Part shown: piece by piece, positions 16,414 to 23,386 of the stretch
Layout: each line of letters begins with the position of its first letter
Position numbering within the stretch: the first letter of the stretch is position 1
NCBI GenBank assembly: GCA_030645235.1
Contig: JAUSMV010000012.1
Span: forward strand, 310,001-374,000
Reading direction: 5' to 3'
Length of the DNA stretch: 64,000 bases
Source of the DNA: Parvibaculum sp.
Lineage (GTDB): Bacteria > Pseudomonadota > Alphaproteobacteria > Parvibaculales > Parvibaculaceae
Program-made: the position numbers and the translations under genes
Notes under the pieces: model-generated
What the model saw: only the letters and a program-made list of their open reading frames with translations
Database searches by the model: none
Told to the model about the DNA's origin: nothing

Positions 16414-17623
16414 CTATCTAACTCTTCTGCTTGATCGGCTCAGAACTTTCCGAGAGGAAAGGAATATGACGCCTGAAGATGTTGAACGCTCACTGATTTT
16501 AGGGCGTGGTTGGGTAAAAGCCATCGAAACAGGCAAGGTGCAACCGACATTAGACGCTATTGCATCGATGTTGTCAGTTTATGGCAAGACCCTCAGTGAT
16601 CTAGCAAGCGGAATGACAGGTAGTGTCCCACACATCAGCCGTCCAATTTCGGCGGAGGCGGTAGAAGATGGCTTGGAAATAAAATTTGATTACGCCAAGC
16701 ACGATGCTTCCTATCGATTAGGCGGAGCGTCATTGGATCAATTTGCAGATGTGATGCTGACTCTTACGGAGGGGCTAGCTCGTCTTACTGTCCGAGAAAT
16801 AGATGAAGATGAGCCTTTGCTTGAGGCGTTGGAAGATGAGGAAGGCAACCTAGGTGGGGAGATTGAAAAGGCAATCAAGACGGGTAGTGTCGCCAATACT
16901 TTTCTTCGGGCTGTTGAGTTGTGGCCACATGCTAACCCCTCCGACTTGTGGTGGTTCATTGTCTATCGGGCTTACTGTGACAGATATAGTCATCCATCGA
17001 AGTACTCGCGTTTAGATATGGCGCAAAGCTGGAGGCGAACAGGAGGTTGGGCGTTAGAGACGATACTCGAAAAACACTACGGGCCTTTTCTTGCTGAGCA
17101 AGGAGTCAATCTTGTAATTGCCAATTCCGCGCGTAAAGCACGGCTTCTCGCCGGTGTTGATGTCGGGCACCGGCTTGAAGCAGATAAAGTAGATGTGTTT
17201 CTAACTGTCGGTGAGGGCGAAAATGAAAAAATGATTGGCGTTGTTCACGTCAAGGCAAGTTTCGCCGAACGGCGCACTGATGATGTTCCGATGAGCGAAG
17301 CGCTCGTGGCCGCGGGATATATTTCACCTTTATGGACAATGGATTGTAAGAGTATGCCATCTGCTCATCCTGTGAATCGAGGAGAACTTGGAGTTGTTTT
17401 CGATGGTCGCGGTGTAGACGGTCGAAGCGCTAAGCGGAAAGATATCGAAGATGACGGCTTCTTTTCAGCCTGCTTTTCATACAATAGGAATACGCGCCCA
17501 ACACCAGCGTCATTTCGATCAAGAGCTCGTGTCCATGTTTGCGATTTTACCGATCCTAACGACTCGTTTTCGGCATTTATTCTTGCGGAACGAAAGCGGT
17601 TTAAAGAAATGTTTGGGATTTAA
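16397..17623 (+). CDS. Type II restriction endonuclease, BsaWI-like, with N-terminal HTH
   Basis: 408 residues from the ATG at 16397; an in-frame ATG at 16361 lies deeper inside the controller gene. Residues 5-70 form an XRE-like helix-turn-helix (RTFREERNMTPEDVERSL, then GRGWVKAIETGKVQPTLDAIASML). The central and C-terminal part contains VDVFLT and GVVHVKASFAERRTDDVPMS, resembling the K-(A/T)-S-x-x-E-R segment of BsaWI-family enzymes that cut sites with a CCGG core. The family and the cut site are inferred from this motif. It overlaps the convergent methyltransferase by 23 bp. Confidence 0.78.
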   Translation: MTSNSDYLTLLLDRLRTFREERNMTPEDVERSLILGRGWVKAIETGKVQPTLDAIASMLSVYGKTLSDLASGMTGSVPHISRPISAEAVEDGLEIKFDYAKHDASYRLGGASLDQFADVMLTLTEGLARLTVREIDEDEPLLEALEDEEGNLGGEIEKAIKTGSVANTFLRAVELWPHANPSDLWWFIVYRAYCDRYSHPSKYSRLDMAQSWRRTGGWALETILEKHYGPFLAEQGVNLVIANSARKARLLAGVDVGHRLEADKVDVFLTVGEGENEKMIGVVHVKASFAERRTDDVPMSEALVAAGYISPLWTMDCKSMPSAHPVNRGELGVVFDGRGVDGRSAKRKDIEDDGFFSACFSYNRNTRPTPASFRSRARVHVCDFTDPNDSFSAFILAERKRFKEMFGI

Positions 17624-18470
17624 GTTCTTCTCTCGTCACTAGACGTTGATTTGACGCATTGACCTGTTCTGAATCTATTTCAAAACCAATGTACGAGCAC
17701 CCCGATTGTATTGCGGCAACCCCGCTTGTTCCTGATCCTGAGAAGGGGTCAAGGACAATGACATCTTTTCCAGTGAGGCCATATGCATCAATGCACCTCA
17801 AAGGTAGTTCCTCTGGAAATCTTGAGAAGTGCTTTAAACCATCGATTTTTTCATTGGAAAAATCCCAAACGCTTTTTACCGGCGGCGCAACTCGAAAGTT
17901 GTGACGTTCTTCTTTTGTAAGAAGGTAGATTGGTTCGTGGTATCGATGAGGTCGACGGCAGCGCCCTTCGGGCATGGGGTTTTTCTTTCGCCAAATGACC
18001 TCCCCGCGAAATAGATAGCCTTCATCGCAGAGGTTCAAAACTAGCCTATATGGCAGAGCTAGGAGATTTCCATATTGCAACCAAGAAGCGTCCTTATCGA
18101 TAAATGCTTTTCGTTTGGCGCGAGGTTTTGTGTAAGCCGAATTGTGGTCGGCTAGCCCATTCTTGTCAGCGCCTAGCGTACTAAATTGTCGATCGTCTTC
18201 TCTCCAGTTTACTGGCGTGTTGTAGGCATCTCCAATGTTGACCCATACAACGCCACCTGGCTTTAATTTGGGGAGAATGCGTGCGAATACCTCGGTCAGA
18301 AATTTAATGTAGTCGCGCGGGTCTTCTTCGACTCCAGTGCCACTTGAGAGTCTTTGTCCCCAATATGGTGGGCTAGTCACCACAACATCAATTGACTCAT
18401 CGGGGAGTCTGGCGATCAACTCACGGCAATCGCCTTGATGAGCCCTGTTAATCTGAAATGGTCCTAGCAT
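17601..18470 (-). CDS. Site-specific DNA methyltransferase, probably m4C (beta class)
   Basis: 289 residues. The catalytic motif IV TSPPYWGQR comes first (residues 32-40) and the SAM-binding motif VLDPFSGSGTSGVAA near residue 245, so the order is that of beta-class amino-methyltransferases. SPPY favours N4-cytosine methylation, although N6-adenine cannot be excluded. It should protect the sites cut by the adjacent endonuclease. It is convergent with that gene and has its own promoter, with C-box-like repeats over the -10. It is AT-rich compared with the flanks. Confidence 0.9.
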   Translation of the reverse strand: MLGPFQINRAHQGDCRELIARLPDESIDVVVTSPPYWGQRLSSGTGVEEDPRDYIKFLTEVFARILPKLKPGGVVWVNIGDAYNTPVNWREDDRQFSTLGADKNGLADHNSAYTKPRAKRKAFIDKDASWLQYGNLLALPYRLVLNLCDEGYLFRGEVIWRKKNPMPEGRCRRPHRYHEPIYLLTKEERHNFRVAPPVKSVWDFSNEKIDGLKHFSRFPEELPLRCIDAYGLTGKDVIVLDPFSGSGTSGVAAIQSGCSYIGFEIDSEQVNASNQRLVTREELKSQTFL

Positions 18471-18496
18471 GATCCTACAATTTTGAAACAGGTGGA

Positions 18497-18517
18497 GTTT
18501 ATAGTCGTATTATAGTC
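18497..18517 (-). promoter_or_regulatory. C-box-like repeats over the methyltransferase promoter
   Basis: Two TTATAGTC copies 11 bp apart (18499-18506 and 18510-18517). They share the TATAGTC core with the C-box at 16132-16141. On the minus strand TATAAT (18514-18509) provides a perfect -10 for the methyltransferase, whose ATG is 27 bp beyond. Binding of C protein here would repress methyltransferase expression, as shown for the Esp1396I system. Confidence 0.65.
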
Positions 18518-18636
18518 TTCCTGTTTAATGGGCAACTTCCGTTCGTTACCAGCGTCAGTTTTTCAACTACGTTGGGATTGCTTGTCCATTGTGCTGTTTT
18601 TGAATTTCATATTTTTTCGAAAAGAGGAAGTTAAAG

Positions 18637-18861
18637 ATGCAAGCTAATTGGTCTGAACAGTATGAAAATCTTAAAGCTGCTTTGAAGGGAGCTAGGGGAA
18701 CAATTGAAATCCTGCGCCCCGAATTAGAGAGAATTCAACATGCTGAAGCGTTTGGTGTTAAGGGCGACGAGGAAAGTAGAAAGCAATTGAAGAAGAATAT
18801 GGAAGATGCGATCAGAAGAGTGACTAAATTGGAAGCCGCCATAGACGATTTCTTTTCGTAG
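18637..18861 (+). CDS. Small helical protein of unknown function in the R-M island
   Basis: 74 residues, highly charged, predicted all helical (YENLKAALKGARGTIEILRPELERI and KQLKKNMEDAIRRVTKLEAAIDDFF). A GAGGAAG ribosome-binding site lies 9 bases before the ATG. I do not recognise the family. The AT-rich composition groups it with the R-M genes, from which it is separated by the methyltransferase promoter. No catalytic motif is visible; a coiled-coil accessory protein is possible. Confidence 0.6.
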   Translation: MQANWSEQYENLKAALKGARGTIEILRPELERIQHAEAFGVKGDEESRKQLKKNMEDAIRRVTKLEAAIDDFFS

Positions 18862-19172
18862 ATTGCTTTGACATTTCATATGCTTCTTTTAAGTGTGAGA
18901 AAAAATTCGCCGTGAATGAAAATTGTGCCTACATAGTCATCGTAGGAGTTGAATCTTTCTAGGGCTTCCTATTTTTTCCTCTCCGAGCCTCGGGTGAGGT
19001 CTGACAACGTTGTAGTTGAGTTGCCAATTGGCAAACGCGGTTCGGGCCTGAGTCAATGATGCATTTGGCTGGGTTTCTTTCTACCGGCACCCCGGTTGCA
19101 ACCTCCAATTCAAATACAGAATTTGGCGCAAAACCCGCAGCTTTCATCCGCCCCCTTTCGATCTCGCGCTGA
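18862..19172. other. Gene-free stretch at the right edge of the R-M island
   Basis: Composition shifts here from the AT-rich island to normal chromosomal GC. I see no convincing gene. The main structure is the left copy (19109-19132) of a 24-bp direct repeat whose partner lies beyond the SDR gene. A minus-strand reading frame over it is probably not real. Confidence 0.5.
19109..19132 (+). repeat. 24-bp direct repeat flanking the SDR gene (left copy)
   Basis: Identical over 24 bases to 20272-20295, in the same orientation, 1163 bp apart (start TTCAAATACAG, end TTTGGCGCAAA). Partial similarity extends on the left (GGTTGCAA / CGTTGCAA). On the minus strand both copies read GFAPNSVFE. The pair brackets the SDR gene exactly. 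Confidence 0.85.
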
Positions 19173-20150
19173 TCACGCCGCATTCAAAAGTGTTTCGCTG
19201 ACCTCCCAGAGGCGTTCGGCCGCTGCGTCGTCGCAGGCATGGGGATCGACGCCGCGGAAGCGGGCAAAGGGGCTGGCGGGGTCGGTGACGGCGGCGATGT
19301 CGCAATCTTCGCAATAGACGCCGGGCTTGCCGTTGAGCAGGGCCGAGGTTGCCGCCCATGCGGTCGTCGAGGCACCTTGCTCGGGTGACTTGAATCCGGC
19401 CTTTGCGAGTTCCGAAATTTCGCCGTCTTCGCCGAGCCAGCCGAGCGCAATCATTTCTTCTTTCGGCAGGTGGCGTTGCAGCGGTGTGAAGATGCCGCCG
19501 GGATGCACCGCGAAGGCGAGGCCGCCGCTGTCGCGCAGGCGGCGCGAGAGCGCGTTGATGAAGAGCGCATTGGCGGTCTTGGCCTGTCCATAGGCCGCCC
19601 ATTTGTCGTAGGGCGTTTTGTTGAACTGGATGTCGTCCCAGAGAATGCCCGAGCGCTTATGTCCGGTGGAGGAAAGCGAGACAACGCGCATGTCCTTTGA
19701 TGATTGCAACAGTGGCCACAGCGCTTTGGTGAGCGCGAAATGACCCATATGGTTCACACCGAATTGCGCTTCCCAGTTCGGACCGACCCGTGTTTCGGGG
19801 CAGGCCATGATGCCGGCATTGTTGATCAGAAAATCGAGGCGCGGTGTCGAGGCCGTGACCTCTTTAGCAAAACGGCGAACGGAAGCGATATCGGCGAGGT
19901 CCGTTTCATGGGTCACAATATCGCCCGCGACTTTGGCCAGCGTCTCTTTGGCCTTCGCGGGTGATCGCACCGGCACAATGACCTTCACGCCTTTTTTTGC
20001 CAATGATTGCACAAGCTCGAGACCGATGCCGCTATATCCGCCGGTGACGATGGCTGTCTTGCCGTTCAGGTTGATCTCGCTCAGAACCTCATCGGCTGTG
20101 GACTTGGCGCCGAAGCCCGAATTGACGGGGCGTTGATCCGCTATGCTCAT
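19173..20150 (-). CDS. Short-chain dehydrogenase/reductase (SDR)
   Basis: 325 residues of classical-to-extended SDR type, resembling the retinol-dehydrogenase/WW-domain oxidoreductase group. The cofactor loop is TGGYSGIG (residues 37-44), with VPVRSP favouring NADPH after strand 2, then NNAGIM, the SLSSTGH serine region and the catalytic YGQAK. The substrate cannot be told. A 20-residue non-conserved N-terminal extension precedes the fold. It stands alone, bracketed by 24-bp direct repeats. Confidence 0.88.
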   Translation of the reverse strand: MSIADQRPVNSGFGAKSTADEVLSEINLNGKTAIVTGGYSGIGLELVQSLAKKGVKVIVPVRSPAKAKETLAKVAGDIVTHETDLADIASVRRFAKEVTASTPRLDFLINNAGIMACPETRVGPNWEAQFGVNHMGHFALTKALWPLLQSSKDMRVVSLSSTGHKRSGILWDDIQFNKTPYDKWAAYGQAKTANALFINALSRRLRDSGGLAFAVHPGGIFTPLQRHLPKEEMIALGWLGEDGEISELAKAGFKSPEQGASTTAWAATSALLNGKPGVYCEDCDIAAVTDPASPFARFRGVDPHACDDAAAERLWEVSETLLNAA

Positions 20151-20271
20151 CTCGTTCTCCCTTTTTCGCGTTGACGCATCGTAACATGCCGGTGATCTTC
20201 AAATAGTCTTTCGGACATGTCAGGGGTCTGACGATATGAGCCCCCTCTGGCATCACCGTTGCAAAGTTCCC

Positions 20272-20295
20272 TTCAAATACAGAATTTGGCGCAAA
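20272..20295 (+). repeat. 24-bp direct repeat flanking the SDR gene (right copy)
   Basis: Second copy of the repeat at 19109-19132, located just upstream of the secreted Asn/Ser-repeat gene. Both copies are preceded by a GTTGCAA and followed by a C-rich run. Confidence 0.85.
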
Positions 20296-20349
20296 CCCCC
20301 CGTTTTTCTGCGTCAAAATGGAACGATATGTTTTGATGTGGAGCAGATG

Positions 20350-20628
20350 ATGCGTGATTTTGTCAATTCCGGACGGGCCAAAGTCCTTCTTGCTTTGGGT
20401 GGTGCCGGCAGCGCGGCGGCGGCGGGCGTTTTATTGGCGATGCTGACCGCGACACCGGCCTATGCCTGCTCGGTGGGTGACGGCGGCGGCAATTCCAACT
20501 CCAACTGGAATTTCAACAGCAACGAAAATTACAATTCGAATTCCAACAGCAATCAGAATTCGAACTCCAATTCCAACTCGAATTCGAACAGCAACAGCAA
20601 TTCAAACACGGTCGAATTGCGCGGCTAA
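20350..20628 (+). CDS. Small secreted protein with Asn-Ser dipeptide repeats
   Basis: 92 residues from the ATG at 20350, with GGAG 7 bases upstream (an ATG at 20347 is also possible). A basic N-terminus (SGRAKVLLALGG), a hydrophobic Ala/Leu core and TPAYA-C look like a signal peptide cleaved near residue 39. The mature part is Gly-rich, then almost entirely alternating Asn-Ser (about residues 50-86, with interspersed Trp, Phe, Tyr, Gln), ending in TVELRG. I do not recognise the family; repeated Asn/Ser suggests a beta-fibre or surface peptide. The matching DNA repeat is prone to slippage. Confidence 0.65.
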   Translation: MRDFVNSGRAKVLLALGGAGSAAAAGVLLAMLTATPAYACSVGDGGGNSNSNWNFNSNENYNSNSNSNQNSNSNSNSNSNSNSNSNTVELRG

Positions 20629-20669
20629 GACGGTCGTCGGGGTTTTCCGGCGTGTCTCTCTTTTGCCCC

Positions 20670-20955
20670 GTGCATAAGTTTATTTTGCGGCACCCCAGGT
20701 TTTATCCTCTCCTCGAGGATTATTTTTGCCGCATAGCTTGCTGAAAGCCAATTCCGGCGCGAAATATCCCCGCCCGGGGATTATTTTTGCTGCATAAATT
20801 TCCGAACATAAATTCCGGTGCAAAATATCCCCGCCTCGGGGATTATATTTATTTTCGTTGGTCGGCGGGCTCGACGAAGTGACTAACGATCTCTGCATGG
20901 AAACCTCGAATCTCTTGCAAGAAATACAAGAAAGAACGAGGTTTCTGCGTGTGCA
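20670..20955 (+). repeat. Dispersed structured repeat, copy 1 (expanded)
   Basis: It begins GTGCATAAGTTT and runs through GCGGCACCCC, three tandem hairpin units, then GTCGGCGGGCTCGACGAAG and ACGATCTCTGCATGG. It is homologous, in the opposite orientation, to 44690-44856. A 9-bp stem at 20900-20908/20937-20945 is kept in the other copy with paired changes. It fills most of the 386-bp gap 20629-21014 between the Asn/Ser gene and rluA. I see no real protein gene in it. It may be a mobile non-autonomous element or a structured RNA. Confidence 0.65.
20703..20846 (+). repeat. Three tandem ~61-bp hairpin units
   Basis: Units begin at TATCC 20703, 20765 and 20826. Each carries a hairpin (ATCCTC/GAGGAT, ATCCCCG/CGGGGAT, ATCCCCG/CGGGGAT) followed by TTATTTTTG or TTATATTTA. 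The stems differ by paired changes. Copy 2 at 44 kb holds only one such unit, so the other two appear to be a local expansion. Confidence 0.7.
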
Positions 20956-21014
20956 AAATCGTCCCTATCCCCGCTTTTTGGCGTGCGTCAAAACACCGTC
21001 ACGCTGCTTCCGAA

Positions 21015-21686
21015 TCAGAACGGGCAGGGCGCTGTGAAGCTGCAGATTTCGCCGCTGTCGGGATGCGTGAAGGTCAGACTCTCCGCATGCAGATGAAGGC
21101 GCGGCGCGGCCGCAAGGGCTTCGCCTTCGGCGTAAAAAACATCACCCAAAATCGGATGGCCGAGGCTCAGCATGTGCACGCGGAGCTGATGTGAGCGTCC
21201 CGTCGCCGGTGTGAGGCGCACACGTGTGATGCCGTCTTCGCGTGCGATCACGTCCCAATCCGTTTGCGCCGCGCGGCCGGTTTCGTGGTTGATGATCTGC
21301 TTGGGTCTGTTCTCCCAATCGGTGGCGAGGGGGAGATCGACATGGCCTTTTTCGCCGACCATGTTTCCCCAGACGCGCGCGATATAGGTTTTTTTGACCT
21401 GCCGTTTTTCAAATTGCATGCTGAGATTTGCATGCGCCTTGCGCGTCATGCCCATCACAACAATGCCGGATGTATCTCTGTCGAGACGATGCACGGTCAT
21501 CGCGCCGCGATAGAATTTGCGCGCGCGTGTCTCCAGACAATCATCATGCGCTTCGGGTTTTCCCGGCACAGCGAGCAATCCGCTTGGTTTGTCGAGGATG
21601 AGAATATGCGCGTCGCGATGGATCACCGACAGCCACGGACTGGTCGGTGGCTGATAGTCGAATATGCCGAAGGGTGTGTTCTTCAT
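21015..21686 (-). CDS. rluA: Pseudouridine synthase RluA
   Basis: 223 residues from the ATG at 21686; the frame continues upstream but that part overlaps slyX and is not conserved. No S4 domain, matching E. coli RluA, which modifies 23S rRNA U746 and tRNA U32. The N-terminal region (YQPPTSPWLSVIHRDAHILILDKPSGLLAVPG) and the catalytic HRLDRDTSGIVV with its Asp are present, then GRSHQLRVHMLSLGHPILGD and RLHLHAESLTFTHP. It runs in the order GIY-YIG, slyX, rluA. Confidence 0.94.
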   Translation of the reverse strand: MKNTPFGIFDYQPPTSPWLSVIHRDAHILILDKPSGLLAVPGKPEAHDDCLETRARKFYRGAMTVHRLDRDTSGIVVMGMTRKAHANLSMQFEKRQVKKTYIARVWGNMVGEKGHVDLPLATDWENRPKQIINHETGRAAQTDWDVIAREDGITRVRLTPATGRSHQLRVHMLSLGHPILGDVFYAEGEALAAAPRLHLHAESLTFTHPDSGEICSFTAPCPF

Positions 21687-21702
21687 TGGTCCGCGCGCCC
21701 GG

Positions 21703-21924
21703 TCAATAATGCGGCGGCGGTGGTTCGGCGGGCGCTGCCTCGCCCGATTGTTCTTCGACGAGATGCACGCGGTCGCCGAGCTTTGCCAGCAGGCGCGACA
21801 TCGATTCAATCTCGCTCCATTGGCGCGACAGCGCGGCATTGAGATCGTCGATGATCTGATCCTGATGCGCGAGATGAATTTCCAATTCGTCAATGCGGGC
21901 GGTGAGGGCGGCAATGTCGGTCAT
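21703..21924 (-). CDS. slyX: SlyX family protein
   Basis: 73 residues starting at ATG 21924. The family pattern is visible: IDELEIHLAHQDQIIDDLNAALSRQWSEI, then a Pro-rich end (APAEPPPPHY). It is a short coiled coil of unknown function. The ATG overlaps the stop of the GIY-YIG gene by 4 bp (ATGA), and rluA starts 16 bp later, so the three form one unit. Confidence 0.92.
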   Translation of the reverse strand: MTDIAALTARIDELEIHLAHQDQIIDDLNAALSRQWSEIESMSRLLAKLGDRVHLVEEQSGEAAPAEPPPPHY

Positions 21925-22187
21925 GCTTGTTTCCTGTCCTCCGCAATCAGTTGGCGCTTGGCGTCCGGCGTCAGTTTCTTGATCGCGTGTTCGGCTTTGG
22001 AGGCCGCCGAGCGATCCGCATGGACCTGCACCAGAGCGACGCGGGCAGGCGGATAGCTGCGTGTGAATTTCGCGCCGCGTCCGTTCACATGCGCCTTGTA
22101 GCGCGCCTCCACATCGACCGTGATGCCGGTATAGAGGCGGCCGCCTGCGCATTCCAGAATGTAGAGATACCAGGGCTTTTTTTGCAT
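21921..22187 (-). CDS. GIY-YIG family endonuclease-like protein (YhbQ type)
   Basis: 88 residues, a single GIY-YIG domain of the UPF0213 type: WYLYILECAGGRLYTGITVDVEARYKAH with the two Tyr-containing elements and the catalytic Arg, then KFTRSYPPARVALV and a Glu in SKAEHAIKKL. Members act on DNA or RNA, but the target of this subgroup is not settled. Overlaps slyX by 4 bp. Confidence 0.9.
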   Translation of the reverse strand: MQKKPWYLYILECAGGRLYTGITVDVEARYKAHVNGRGAKFTRSYPPARVALVQVHADRSAASKAEHAIKKLTPDAKRQLIAEDRKQA

Positions 22188-22245
22188 GGTCGGAGTCTAG
22201 CGGGACTCTGATATTTGCACAAAGGAAAGGCCTCGTGTTTCAGAC

Positions 22246-23232
22246 TCAGACCGCCTGAAAGCTCACAAGTTTGCGCTGTTCTGTGTCCCAAAGGGCGAGC
22301 GGCGCCGTCTTCAGGCTTTGCCAGATCGTCATGCGGTTGATCGATTTGAGTTCCGGCAGCGCGTCGAGGCATTCCTGCAAACGGTAGTTCGGGATGTGGC
22401 TGCACAGATGATGGATGTGGTGCAGGCCGATATTGCCGGTGAACCATTGCAGCACGCGGGGCAGCGCGTAATAGGAACTGCCGAGCAGAGCGGCGGTCTG
22501 GCGGTCCCAGTTTTCGTTCTTTTCCCAGCGCGTGTTTTCAAACTGGTGCTGCACATAGAAGAGCCAGACACCCATGGCGGCGGCGATGACGAGGATCGGC
22601 AGGACCATGATGGTGAAATGTTCAAGGCCGAGCACGGCGAGGAGCGCGCCGTAGAAAGCGATGATGGCGACATTGTGGACCATCACGCTTGACCACATTT
22701 CCCAGGCGGGACGCTTCAGTGTCGTGGGGAAGCGTTGCAGTAGGAGGAAGTGGACGGGGCCGCCGATGACGAGCAGGAACAGCGGATTGCGATAGATGCG
22801 ATAGGTGACGCGCTTGAGGCGCGGCAGGGCGCGGTATTCGTTCACCGTCAGTGTGTCGATATCGCCAAAGCCGCGACGGTCGAGATTGGAGGATGACGCA
22901 TGATGCAGCGCGTGCAGGCGGCGCCAATAGGCATAGGGCGTGATGGTGAAGAGGCTCGCCACGCGGCCTGTGAGATCATTGGCGCGCTTGGAGGCAAAGA
23001 ATGAGCCGTGGCCGCAATCATGCTGGATGATGAAGAGGCGCAGGGCGCATCCGGCGGCGGGAATCGCGAGGAGCAGCGTCAGCCAGTAGCTGTAGTCGAG
23101 GCTCAGATACATGCCGACCGAGAGCACCACGAAGGGCAGGGCGGTCGTCACGATCTGCATTGTGGCGCGCCATGAATCGGGCGTGCGGTAGTTTGCACAA
23201 TGGGCCGTGAATTCTTTGATCTTGTTTTGCAT
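22246..23232 (-). CDS. Membrane fatty acid desaturase
   Basis: 328 residues with the three histidine boxes that bind the diiron centre: HDCGHGSF (about residue 90), HALHHASSSN (about 125) and HHIHHLC (about 272). Hydrophobic segments lie at 28-70 and 195-225, giving the usual four membrane passes. It inserts a double bond in acyl chains of membrane lipids, using reduced ferredoxin or cytochrome. The subgroup resembles omega-6/delta-12-type desaturases but regiospecificity cannot be read. Single gene. Confidence 0.9.
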   Translation of the reverse strand: MQNKIKEFTAHCANYRTPDSWRATMQIVTTALPFVVLSVGMYLSLDYSYWLTLLLAIPAAGCALRLFIIQHDCGHGSFFASKRANDLTGRVASLFTITPYAYWRRLHALHHASSSNLDRRGFGDIDTLTVNEYRALPRLKRVTYRIYRNPLFLLVIGGPVHFLLLQRFPTTLKRPAWEMWSSVMVHNVAIIAFYGALLAVLGLEHFTIMVLPILVIAAAMGVWLFYVQHQFENTRWEKNENWDRQTAALLGSSYYALPRVLQWFTGNIGLHHIHHLCSHIPNYRLQECLDALPELKSINRMTIWQSLKTAPLALWDTEQRKLVSFQAV

Positions 23233-23386
23233 AAGCGCGCGCCGACTAGCCTTGAGAACTGAAATTTACAATGTGGAGACCGTATTGGCCGCTGCCCGAT
23301 AAGCGGGTGCCCGTGGGGCCTCCCGCTCATGCCAGCCCCATCCATGCTGACGGGCTGATTGTTACTTAATGGGGCTTAACGCCCAG

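Noticed and set aside
18959-19183. Two small minus-strand frames sharing GFAPNSVFE (here and at 20089-20316)
   Set aside because: The shared residues come from the 24-bp DNA repeat only; the rest of the frames do not match and one overlaps the SDR gene. Reported as a repeat.
23362-23378. TTAA-N6-TTAA element near 23.37 kb as a CtrA box
   Set aside because: The spacer is six rather than seven bases and the adjacent genes are not typical CtrA targets.
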